DNA of 64,000 nucleotides from Prevotella sp. E2-28 (GTDB lineage: Bacteria > Bacteroidota > Bacteroidia > Bacteroidales > Bacteroidaceae): positions 3,472,001 through 3,536,000 of the forward strand of contig NZ_CP091788.1 in NCBI RefSeq assembly GCF_022024055.1, written 5' to 3'. Shown here one piece after another: positions 32,779 to 40,173 of this stretch (the first letter of the stretch is position 1; the number at the start of each line of letters is the position of its first letter). Under the pieces are notes generated by a model that was not told the DNA's origin, did no database searches, and saw nothing but the letters and a program-made list of their open reading frames with translations. The position numbers and the translations under genes are program-made.

Positions 32779-34284
32779 ATGCAAGGTTTGTTTAATATTT
32801 ACAGAAAGAACCTGTCTTTACGACTCAGCCTGAGAGTGGTTGCAGCCATGAATATCCTACTCATGGTGACACTATTCGCCATGTTCTTCTATTCCCGCAA
32901 GGTGATTAAGGAAGATACTTTGCAAAGGGCATCACAGACGCTGGAAGGAGCCATGACGAAGATTGACAACATTCTGCTGAGCGTGGAAGAGACAACGGGC
33001 AATATGTATTTCGATATGCTGCCCCATTTGAATAATCCTGATGCGATGTATGAATACAGCCGCAGGATTGTGGAAACCTGTCCCTATATCACGGGGTGTG
33101 CCATTGCTTTCAAGCCCGGATTCTATGAAGGACGTGAATCATTCATGGCCTATTACCATCGCAGGAGCGATGCTTCTGATGCCCCGACCGACTCACTGAT
33201 AGTGCGCGAAGAGACCTTTGGCAATAAGCCATATTACGAACAGGTATGGTTCACTAAACCTATAGAGACTTATAATGCTATGTGGCTGAATCCTCTGGAA
33301 GGCATGGAGGACATTGACATTGAGCCGATCACCTCTTACAGTCTGCCCATACCTGATGGCAATGGCAAGCCTATAGGCGTTATCAGCGTCGATGTGTCTC
33401 TCAGTCTGATATCTGATATTGTGGCTACGACGAAGACCTCGCCCGATTCCTATTGTGCCCTGCTGGATAGCGATGGTACATTTATTGTTCACCCCACAGG
33501 CAAGCATCTCAGGCAGCCCACTGCCTATGGCCTGCCTGATGACATGTTGAAGAATATACTGGGCACCGTGATGTCGGGTGAAACGAGCTATGCACCTTTC
33601 AATATTGCAGGAAAGGACTTTTATATCTTCTACAAGCCCTTCCAACGGGCACTTATACCCATGCGCCCCGTGGATAAGTCAACCTGGACCATTGCCGTGG
33701 CCATGTCAAAGGAAAGCATCTTCGGGGAATACAACCGATTATTCAATTATGTAGTCATCAACGGTCTGGGCGGTATGCTGCTGTTCCTGATTGTCTGTTG
33801 GATTATTCTCTATCTGCGCCTCCGTCCGCTGAAGATGCTTACAGGCAAGGCCGAGCGTATTGCCGAGGGGCATTACAGGGAACCTATTCCTAAGACCTGG
33901 AACAGAGACGAGATAGGCAGTCTACAGCGTAACTTCATCAGGATGCGCAGGGCACTGGTGGCTCAGATTGACGAATTGGAACAGCTCACCGCAGCCAATA
34001 AGCAACGCAGTGAGGAACTTAACACGGCTTATAAGCAAGCACAGAAGGCCGATCAGATGAAGACGGTGTTCCTGCATCGCATGACTAATCAGATGGTTGC
34101 TCCCGCACTGGCTATCGACAATGACGTTACGGCCCTGCGTGCCAATGATGCCGAGGCGCAGAAACGTGATACCGCCCAGTTAGTGGACAACATTCAAAAG
34201 AATGGCACCACCATTACCCGCGTGCTGAATCAGTTGCTGAACCAGTCGGAAGAAGAAATCAGAAAGGAGGTCGAGCATGATTAG
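32779..34284 (+). CDS. Cache-HAMP sensor with degenerate, catalytically empty histidine-kinase C-terminus
   Basis: A 501-residue membrane sensor: first helix (~20-38), periplasmic Cache-like domain (~40-310), second helix (~325-347), HAMP (~350-400), a coiled coil and a short C-terminal helix pair. The coiled-coil end aligns with the HisKA helix of the next gene, but the phospho-His position in FLHRMTNQMVAP is Asn (compare FMQNMTHQVRTP), and the ATPase domain is missing. It overlaps the downstream kinase by 8 bp. It may be a pseudokinase partner that senses a ligand and pairs with the real kinase. Confidence 0.75.
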   Translation: MQGLFNIYRKNLSLRLSLRVVAAMNILLMVTLFAMFFYSRKVIKEDTLQRASQTLEGAMTKIDNILLSVEETTGNMYFDMLPHLNNPDAMYEYSRRIVETCPYITGCAIAFKPGFYEGRESFMAYYHRRSDASDAPTDSLIVREETFGNKPYYEQVWFTKPIETYNAMWLNPLEGMEDIDIEPITSYSLPIPDGNGKPIGVISVDVSLSLISDIVATTKTSPDSYCALLDSDGTFIVHPTGKHLRQPTAYGLPDDMLKNILGTVMSGETSYAPFNIAGKDFYIFYKPFQRALIPMRPVDKSTWTIAVAMSKESIFGEYNRLFNYVVINGLGGMLLFLIVCWIILYLRLRPLKMLTGKAERIAEGHYREPIPKTWNRDEIGSLQRNFIRMRRALVAQIDELEQLTAANKQRSEELNTAYKQAQKADQMKTVFLHRMTNQMVAPALAIDNDVTALRANDAEAQKRDTAQLVDNIQKNGTTITRVLNQLLNQSEEEIRKEVEHD

Positions 34285-36199
34285 GATGAATATTCGCAGG
34301 TCGTTCTCGACCAAGCTGTGCATCTGGATACTGCTGCTTACCATGCCTGTATTCCTTGCTTCCGTGGGCCTGCTCTTCCGCCGGTATCACCCGATGATTC
34401 ATGTGGAGGCCGTTGAGCGTGCCAATGGTGTGCTCGATGCCTCATTGCAGCGCATCAACCGCTACCTCATCACCACCGAGACCGTCACCAACACCTACGG
34501 CTGGATTGTTGAGCGGTCTTTGACTCCCGATTCCCTGACTATTCTTACCGACCGTATCGTGCGCCTCAATCCCTATATTGATGGCTGTGCTATCAGTACT
34601 GAGCCCAATGTTCTGCCTCAGTACCCCAAGCGTTTCATGACCTATACCATCAGGGACGGGGGTGACACTATCACCACCACTGTTGAGAAAGACTATAACT
34701 ACTTCAGTCAGAAATGGTACAGGGCACCTCACGACCAACATAAGGCGGGATGGGTGGTTTATTACGACGAGTCTAATCAACTAGATTTGGATAAAGATGG
34801 CATGATTGCCACCTATAGCCGTCCACTCTATAATGCTGACAGCACCATCGTGGGTGTCATGTCCACCGAACTTTCCCTGCTCCATCTCTCACAGATTCTG
34901 GGCGAGGAGAAGCCTTACCCGCATTCCTATTATATCATGCTCGATGAAATGGGCCGTTATGTGGGGCATCCTGACTCTACGCGTCTTTTCAATAAGACCA
35001 TTTTCAGTGCCATTAACCCACAGACGCAACACGACCTCATTGCCCTTGGCTACGAGATGACTATGGGTCGGCAGGGTGCTATGTCGGTGGTTATCAATGA
35101 CGAGCCCTCGCTGGTATGCTTCCGTCCTGTGCCGGGTACGAAGTGGAGCCTGGCTATTGTCTGCCCTGAAAGCGATATCCTGAAAGGTTATAACCGTTTC
35201 ACCTATATCGTGTTGTCGCTCCTTGCCGTTGCAATGTTCCTCATCATCCTCTATTGTCATAAGATGGTGACCCGCTCACTCCGTCCGCTTCGCGATTTGC
35301 TGGAAAAGACGCAGTTGATTACCAAGGGTAACCTGGATGTGGAGATTAAGCGTAGCTCACGTATTGACGATATAGGTTGCCTGCAAAACAGTTATGTCAC
35401 CATGCTGGAATGGTTTAAGCAAAATATAGACACTATGCGTGATGCGGGCATCCAGGCCCAGAACTACAATAGGGAACTGGAACTGGCCACGCAGATGGTC
35501 TTGGAGGCTGATAAGCAGAAGACGGCCTTCATGCAAAACATGACCCACCAGGTGCGCACGCCGCTGAATATCATCATAGGATATGCACAGATTCTCAACA
35601 TCCCTACAACAGGCAACAACGCTGTAGAGGGTGTGTCTGAGGAAGAGGTGAAGAGCCTGGCCAATGCCATGGAGCATAACTCCAAACTGCTCACCCGAAT
35701 GGTTCTGATGCTCTTCGACAGTTCTGACATCGGCATCACCGAGACGTCTCTCTGTCAGAAACACGAAGAGGTGCCTGTCAACACAGCCATGTGGGAAATG
35801 GTAGATTACGTCACACGTCTCTATCCCGACATTCATATCGGCTTTGAGACTGAGGTGCCCGATGACTTCATCATTCAGACCAATAAGAAATACTTGCAGT
35901 ATAGCTTGGCCGAAGTGCTGCTCAACGCCGTGAAGTATTCCGACCGTAAGCATATCATGGCCTGCGTTACCCGTACTGACACTTCCGTGCGCTTCATCAT
36001 TGAAGATACGGGTAAGGGCATTGCAGCATCCGATCGCGAACGTATCTTCAAGTTCTTCACGAAGGTTGACGACTTCAGTGAGGGTCTCGGACTGGGCATC
36101 CCGCTCACCCGTCGCCACGCTCAGAACCTGGGTGGCAGCTTCACGCTCGACCCCACCTATCATGCGGGCTGTCGGTTCATCTTTGAGCTTCCGCGTTGA
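34277..36199 (+). CDS. Cache-HAMP sensor histidine kinase
   Basis: A 640-residue kinase. Membrane helix (~15-33), periplasmic Cache-like domain (~35-315), second helix (~320-340) and HAMP (~342-395). HisKA follows with MTHQVRTPLNIIIGYAQIL (His ~428), then HATPase with N-box LAEVLLNAVKYSD, G1 DTGKGIA, F FKFFTKVDD and G2 GLGLGIPLTRRHAQ. It phosphorylates itself in response to a periplasmic signal. No response regulator gene is adjacent. The periplasmic part is a clear paralogue of the preceding gene, so the pair arose by tandem duplication. Confidence 0.88.
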   Translation: MIRMNIRRSFSTKLCIWILLLTMPVFLASVGLLFRRYHPMIHVEAVERANGVLDASLQRINRYLITTETVTNTYGWIVERSLTPDSLTILTDRIVRLNPYIDGCAISTEPNVLPQYPKRFMTYTIRDGGDTITTTVEKDYNYFSQKWYRAPHDQHKAGWVVYYDESNQLDLDKDGMIATYSRPLYNADSTIVGVMSTELSLLHLSQILGEEKPYPHSYYIMLDEMGRYVGHPDSTRLFNKTIFSAINPQTQHDLIALGYEMTMGRQGAMSVVINDEPSLVCFRPVPGTKWSLAIVCPESDILKGYNRFTYIVLSLLAVAMFLIILYCHKMVTRSLRPLRDLLEKTQLITKGNLDVEIKRSSRIDDIGCLQNSYVTMLEWFKQNIDTMRDAGIQAQNYNRELELATQMVLEADKQKTAFMQNMTHQVRTPLNIIIGYAQILNIPTTGNNAVEGVSEEEVKSLANAMEHNSKLLTRMVLMLFDSSDIGITETSLCQKHEEVPVNTAMWEMVDYVTRLYPDIHIGFETEVPDDFIIQTNKKYLQYSLAEVLLNAVKYSDRKHIMACVTRTDTSVRFIIEDTGKGIAASDRERIFKFFTKVDDFSEGLGLGIPLTRRHAQNLGGSFTLDPTYHAGCRFIFELPR

Positions 36200-36213
36200 T
36201 TTTCCAGCGCAAA

Positions 36214-36245
36214 TTTGTGTACTTTACATTTTTTGTGTAATTTTG
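36214..36245 (+). promoter_or_regulatory. coaD promoter
   Basis: TTTG at 36214-36217, 20 bases, TAATTTTG at 36238-36245, 18 bases before the chosen start codon. It supports the ATG at 36263 over the upstream one at 36215. Confidence 0.65.
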
Positions 36246-36262
36246 CAGGCAAACTCATAGGC

Positions 36263-36733
36263 ATGAAGACAGGAATATTTGTTGGAACATTCAATCCCTA
36301 TACCGTGGGCCATGATTCTATCGTGACCCGCGCCCTGCCCCTGTTCGACCGTTTGGTCATCGGCGTGGTGGGCGATCATGTGCAGAAGCCCGGCATACCC
36401 CCTGCTGCTGAGCGCATAGAGGCTATCAAAGCCCTCTATCAGGACGAGCCCCGTATTGAGGTGAAGCCTTATTTCGGCCTGGCAGTCGATTTTGCCCGTG
36501 CTGAGGGTGCCCGCTTCATTGTGAAGGGCGTCCGCTCCGTGAAGGATTTTGAATACGAGCGCGAGCAGGCCGACGTAAACCGCCAGCTCACTAACGGCGA
36601 GGTAGAGACCATCCTGCTCTATAGCGAACCGCATTTTTCATCGATTTCATCGACAATGGTGCGCGAGTTGCAGCACTTCGGCGTGGATGTTTCAGCTTAT
36701 TTGCCCAGTCGTAATTCCGATATCACGAAATAA
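36263..36733 (+). CDS. coaD: Phosphopantetheine adenylyltransferase
   Basis: A 156-residue enzyme for the penultimate step of coenzyme A synthesis, joining ATP and 4'-phosphopantetheine. The nucleotidyltransferase signature GTFNPYTVGHDSIV carries TxGH (His ~17), and the C-terminal SSISSTMVREL holds the second nucleotide loop. The start MKTGIFVGTFNP is the natural one. It has its own promoter and is followed 30 bp later by ybeY. Confidence 0.95.
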   Translation: MKTGIFVGTFNPYTVGHDSIVTRALPLFDRLVIGVVGDHVQKPGIPPAAERIEAIKALYQDEPRIEVKPYFGLAVDFARAEGARFIVKGVRSVKDFEYEREQADVNRQLTNGEVETILLYSEPHFSSISSTMVRELQHFGVDVSAYLPSRNSDITK

Positions 36734-36763
36734 CGGTATAACGAAATAACGTAATAACGAAAT

Positions 36764-37174
36764 ATGATTTCTTACAGCACCGAAAACGTTAAGATGCCAG
36801 CCATCAAGAAGCGCGACACCACCGCATGGATTCGCCGCGTGGCAGCAACCTATAATAAGAAAGTTGGCGAGGTGGGCTATCTCTTCTGCGACGATGAGCA
36901 TATCCTCGAGGTAAACCGTGAATACCTGAATCACGATTATTATACGGACATCATCACCTTCGACTATTGCGAGGATGATGTGCTCAATGGCGATTTGGTT
37001 ATCTCTCTGGATACCGTACGTACCAATGCGGAACTCTTCCATAAGACTTACGAGGAAGAGCTTCATCGTGTCATCATTCACGGCATCCTGCACCTTTGTG
37101 GCATTAACGACAAAGGGCCGGGCGAGCGTGAAATCATGGAAGCCGCTGAGAATAAAGCATTAGCTTTGCGATAA
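36764..37174 (+). CDS. ybeY: Endoribonuclease / rRNA maturation factor YbeY
   Basis: A 136-residue metalloprotein of the YbeY family, used in 16S rRNA processing and ribosome quality control. The metal site is HGILHLCGINDKGPGE (~108-123). The first two His are present, and the usual third His of HGxLHLxGxxH is replaced by Asp or Asn, a change I also expect in related Bacteroidota. The N-terminal part (VGYLFCDDEHILEVNREYLN) has the conserved INxxYR-like segment. It lies 30 bp after coaD and is probably co-transcribed with it. Confidence 0.92.
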   Translation: MISYSTENVKMPAIKKRDTTAWIRRVAATYNKKVGEVGYLFCDDEHILEVNREYLNHDYYTDIITFDYCEDDVLNGDLVISLDTVRTNAELFHKTYEEELHRVIIHGILHLCGINDKGPGEREIMEAAENKALALR

Positions 37175-37192
37175 AAAAAATTAGCGCATTTT

Positions 37193-37224
37193 TTTGGTGT
37201 TTCGCTTGCAAATTCGTATCTTTG
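37193..37224 (+). promoter_or_regulatory. Promoter of the AraC-type regulator with overlapping palindrome
   Basis: TTTG at 37193-37196, 20 bases, TATCTTTG at 37217-37224. A perfect 12+12 palindrome, TTCGCTTGCAAA / TTTGCAAGCGAA, with 8 bases between (37201-37232) covers the -7 box and the likely start site. It could be an operator, or a hairpin at the mRNA 5' end. Confidence 0.65.
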
Positions 37225-37303
37225 CAAGCGAAACAGTTCTTTTATGGGACAAGAAGTAACCAATAACTCACCTAATATAATCAGCTATAAAGCTATAAAA
37301 ACT

Positions 37304-38989
37304 ATGCGCCAAACAATACGCCTCATCATATTGCTGACAGTAATTTTCCTTACTGCAGGTTGTAAGGATAGCAGTACGCAGGGTTTCTTCTCACAGGATA
37401 CCCCCGACGAGTCTTCCTTCAGCCAAACGGTGAGCGTGGCCGATTCGCTTTATAGTTGCATGCAGTTCCGCGATGCTTACGCCCTGTATGTGCAGCTGCT
37501 TGACAATCAAGAGACACTTTCCGACACTGAGAAGCACCTCTACATACTCTACTCGCTCTGTAATGCCAGCGAGCTGTCGGGTCATGAGTCCGAGCAAAAC
37601 AAATGGTTAAATCAGCTCATTGATCTGGCCAAAGAGACGGACAACAACTACTATTACGCCATGGGCATGATGACGATGGGGCAGGTCCTTTTTTATGAGG
37701 GCGACCACGAGAAGGGCCTCCAGTTTGCCAGCAAGGCTACCGACCTCATGGCTAAGACCGACCGCGCTGATACCGACCACCTTACTTACGGCCATCTGAT
37801 TATGCTGGGCCGCCTGTATGGTGAGACAAAAGACTATGACAACGCACTGAAAGCCAACGAGCGTAACCTGCAACTCACGATGGAGGGCACGCGCTGGGGC
37901 TCGGCTCCTAATCAGCAGCTCATTGACCGCCGCATGGCACTGGCTAAGCTGGCTGCCTTACTGGCAAAGATGGGCAATTTCCAGCGGGCCGACTCTGCTT
38001 ATGCCGCATGGGAGGCCGTTCACTACGAGGGCAATCACACCCGCGACTATTTTATCGTGGACTATCTGAGGAGGCGAGGCCGTTATCAGGAGGCCGTCAC
38101 CATCTATAACGGCTTGATAGAGCGCGTGCGTCAGCAGGGCGACACCCTGGGCGAGATGATGAACACCGCCAAGTGGGGACTGGCTGAGGTTTATCATAAG
38201 ATGGGCCACTGCGAACAGGCCGCCAGCCTTTACGAGGAGGTGCTTGAGATACAGGACACCCTGAAAAGCCGTAAGGCCAAGAACACTGCTCAGGAGCTGG
38301 CTGCCGTCTATCATGCACAGGAGCAGGAGCAGACCATCATGAAGCAGGAAGCCGAGAACACCCGTCAGCGCTATCTCCTATTCAGCGTGTTGGCCGTTTT
38401 GCTGGGTGTCACCGTCCTAGCCTTTGTCATTATCCGTAAGAACCGCATCATCAGCCGTAAGAACCACTACCTGGCGCAGCAGATTAGGGAGACGCTGAAG
38501 TATAAGGAGACCCACCCCCAGCACCTCCCTGTGAGGGAGGGAAGTAATTACCCTCAAGGCGAAGATTCTGCAGAAGAGCTATCCACTCCCCTCCATTACA
38601 GGGAGGGGCAAGGGGGTGGGTCTACCGACACGCTTTCTGAAGAACAGCTGTTCCATTACCTCAACGACGTCATCGTACGCGAACGCCTGTTCCTCAATCC
38701 TAATTTCGACCGTCAGACTATCATGGACCGCTTCGAGCTATCCAAGGAGCGTGTGGGTGCAGCCTTCTCAAAAGGCAGCCAGTATGCTAAGCTCACCGAC
38801 TATACGCAGGAGCTCCGCCTGGAGTATTCTACGCTCCTCATGTCAAATAATTCAGACATGAGCATCGCCCAGATAGCTACCGACTGTGGTTTCAGCAGTT
38901 ACGCTTACTATTGTAAGTGCTTCCGCAAGCGTTTCGGAATGACGCCAACGGAGTTCCGTTCGTCTTCATCCGCTACGCAGGAAGTGTGA
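37304..38989 (+). CDS. Lipoprotein/membrane TPR protein with cytoplasmic AraC-type DNA-binding domain
   Basis: A 561-residue regulator. Signal peptide with lipobox-like LTAGCKDS (Cys ~22), TPR repeats over ~35-345 and a membrane helix at ~355-380 (LLFSVLAVLLGVTVLAFVII). A linker carries two in-frame repeats, and the C-terminal helix-turn-helix pair is MSIAQIATDCGFSSYAYYCK with RFGMTPTEFR. Related Bacteroidota TPR-AraC proteins sense envelope signals and control surface genes. The open frame starts at 37244, but MRQTIRLIIL gives the signal peptide and is chosen. The 21-bp-period sites downstream (39.4-39.8 kb) are candidate targets. Confidence 0.85.
   Translation: MRQTIRLIILLTVIFLTAGCKDSSTQGFFSQDTPDESSFSQTVSVADSLYSCMQFRDAYALYVQLLDNQETLSDTEKHLYILYSLCNASELSGHESEQNKWLNQLIDLAKETDNNYYYAMGMMTMGQVLFYEGDHEKGLQFASKATDLMAKTDRADTDHLTYGHLIMLGRLYGETKDYDNALKANERNLQLTMEGTRWGSAPNQQLIDRRMALAKLAALLAKMGNFQRADSAYAAWEAVHYEGNHTRDYFIVDYLRRRGRYQEAVTIYNGLIERVRQQGDTLGEMMNTAKWGLAEVYHKMGHCEQAASLYEEVLEIQDTLKSRKAKNTAQELAAVYHAQEQEQTIMKQEAENTRQRYLLFSVLAVLLGVTVLAFVIIRKNRIISRKNHYLAQQIRETLKYKETHPQHLPVREGSNYPQGEDSAEELSTPLHYREGQGGGSTDTLSEEQLFHYLNDVIVRERLFLNPNFDRQTIMDRFELSKERVGAAFSKGSQYAKLTDYTQELRLEYSTLLMSNNSDMSIAQIATDCGFSSYAYYCKCFRKRFGMTPTEFRSSSSATQEV
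38508..38548 (-). repeat. Palindromic repeat family 1, inverted copy inside the AraC-type regulator gene
   Basis: AGACCCACCCCCAGCACCTC then CCTGTGAGGGAGGGAAGTAAT, the reverse complement of the family orientation. It is read through in frame as ETHPQHLPVREGSN in the cytoplasmic linker of the regulator. Confidence 0.8.
38585..38623 (+). repeat. Palindromic repeat family 1, direct copy inside the AraC-type regulator gene
   Basis: ACTCCCCTCCATTACAGGGA then GGGGCAAGGGGGTGGGTCT, read in frame as TPLHYREGQGGGS. This is residue-for-residue the same 13-mer that occurs in the cysteine desulfurase. It is 36 bp after the inverted copy, so the two copies could fold into one larger hairpin. Confidence 0.85.
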
Positions 38990-39010
38990 TTCTGTAATTT
39001 TTTCTGGATT

Positions 39011-39178
39011 AAGTTCCTTCACTCAAAAATATAAGGGGACTTTGTTCTTTAAAAAAACTACTTATTGATCATTAACAGTAAACTTACAAACTACTTTCCC
39101 AATGGTTCTCTCATGGTATAGATCTGTGTGTGGATAATTGACAAAATTTATTCCCCTTATACTTTGAGCGAAGTACCT
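39011..39178. repeat. Imperfect inverted repeat of about 28 bp
   Basis: Left arm 39011-39038 (AGTTCCTTCACTCAAAAATA then TAAGGGGA) and right arm 39151-39178 (TCCCCTTATACTTTGAGCGA then AGTACCTT, reverse complement). They match at about 24 of 28 positions around a 112-bp centre without an open frame. Confidence 0.5.
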
Positions 39179-39224
39179 TTTGTGCTCTCACGGTACGTTT
39201 CTATTCTTACTATCAACCTAACTT

Positions 39225-39265
39225 TATTCGCTGCCACCCTGTTATGCTCAGGGTGACAGCGAATA
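39225..39265. repeat. Long hairpin with single C-A mismatch
   Basis: TATTCGCTG-c-CACCCTG, loop TTATGCT, CAGGGTG-a-CAGCGAATA: a 17-bp stem with one mismatch. It could be a terminator for the regulator gene (stop at 38989), but it is 236 bp away and has no U-run. Its build matches the hairpin at 21091-21129. Confidence 0.65.
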
Positions 39266-39417
39266 GATTTCACTTTATGAAAGATATAGTCTTTTCATTT
39301 GGCTTGTAGTTTTATTCATATATCGGTAAATATGTTATGTTCTTTTTTTTGTACGAAGCAAAGTTACAAATAAAACAATTATCATGCAAGTGTTTTTTTA
39401 GAAATTTTCATCCCAAA

Positions 39418-39495
39418 GACAAGATTGCATACTCCGGAGACAAGATTACATATTCCTTTGCGCAAATTACATATCAAAAAGACGAATTTCCAGGT
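39418..39495. promoter_or_regulatory. Three to four direct repeats of GACAAGATTACATAT, 21-bp period
   Basis: Copies at 39418-39432 (GACAAGATTGCATAC), 39439-39453 (GACAAGATTACATAT) and 39460-39474 (GCGCAAATTACATAT), with a weak fourth at 39481. Starts are exactly 21 bp apart, two helical turns, so a protein would bind one DNA face. The same sites reappear inverted at 39771-39827. Confidence 0.6.
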
Positions 39496-39597
39496 CAAAC
39501 AACATGAAATTTATAGACGAACCAAATCATTCTTGCTCCGTTTAACATAATTTTGCAACCTATTTTTTTGTCTCATAGATTCTCAGCACTTTTATAT

Positions 39598-39756
39598 TGT
39601 CGCACAGATTTCTTGCGTCCCTTCGGTAGCAAGCGACCAGAGGTCGAGCGCACAGATTTCACAGATTTTGATTCGCTAGGCGAATCGGGCTAGCGCCGCA
39701 AAATATCATCCGCATGGCTTTTCGTCAGAAAAAAAATCTGTGTAATCTGTGCGACA
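39598..39756. repeat. Inverted repeat with CACAGATT units
   Basis: TGTCGCACAGATT (39599-39610 region) pairs with AATCTGTGCGACA (39744-39756), and inside them GCACAGATTTCACAGATTTT pairs with AAAATCTGTGTAATCTGTGC. The centre contains GATTCGCTAGGCGAATC, itself a small palindrome. It looks like a dispersed intergenic repeat; no open frame is seen. Confidence 0.55.
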
Positions 39757-39770
39757 TAAAAAAACGAACG

Positions 39771-39827
39771 ATATGTAATCTTGTCTTTTAGGTATGTAAT
39801 CTTGTCCGAAAGATATATAATTTTGTT
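39771..39827. promoter_or_regulatory. Three inverted-orientation copies of the 21-bp-period site next to a promoter
   Basis: Copies at 39771-39785 (ATATGTAATCTTGTC), 39792-39806 (GTATGTAATCTTGTC) and 39813-39827 (ATATATAATTTTGTT), again exactly 21 bp apart. The last ends 6 bp before the -33 element of the next promoter, a typical activator position. The orientation is opposite to the cluster at 39418. Confidence 0.65.
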
Positions 39828-39833
39828 TGAGGT

Positions 39834-39865
39834 ATTGCAAGTATAGATATTTTTTTTTATATTTG
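39834..39865 (+). promoter_or_regulatory. Promoter of the small membrane protein
   Basis: ATTG at 39834-39837, 20 bases, TATATTTG at 39858-39865. The ATG follows at 39900. The two secreted-protein genes nearest downstream may share this transcript. Confidence 0.65.
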
Positions 39866-39899
39866 CAACGAAAATACTAATAAAATTAAATACCACACT

Positions 39900-40073
39900 A
39901 TGACTACTACTATTATAATCCTACTTTCGGCCGCCGTCGTGTTGCTGGTGCTACTTATAGCCGTGCTCATCTGGCGAAACATACGTCAAAGTGATGAGCT
40001 TCGACAGAAGAATGATGTCATAGTACGCGAGGTTCGCCGAAATCAATTACTTATTCATCACAAAACATTCTGA
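39900..40073 (+). CDS. Small single-pass membrane protein, 57 residues
   Basis: MTTTIIILLSAAVVLLVLLI begins one long hydrophobic helix (residues 4-25) ending in a Trp-Arg cap. It is followed by a charged cytoplasmic-type tail rich in Arg, Gln and Asp/Glu (SDELRQKNDVIVREVRRNQL). I do not recognise a family. It has a good promoter, a start 35 bases downstream, and upstream tandem sites that suggest regulation, all of which support a real gene. It is the first gene of the secreted-protein locus. Confidence 0.6.
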   Translation: MTTTIIILLSAAVVLLVLLIAVLIWRNIRQSDELRQKNDVIVREVRRNQLLIHHKTF

Positions 40074-40173
40074 TGACTGCCGTCATCGGCATGTGTTACC
40101 TATATTTTCTTTACCCATCAAGAATACCATTTTTAAATTATCAATAATATTAACTAATAAATAATTAACAACT

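Noticed and set aside
35357..36163. A 268-codon minus-strand frame inside the histidine kinase
   Set aside because: It is a shadow of the kinase gene without start signals or domains.
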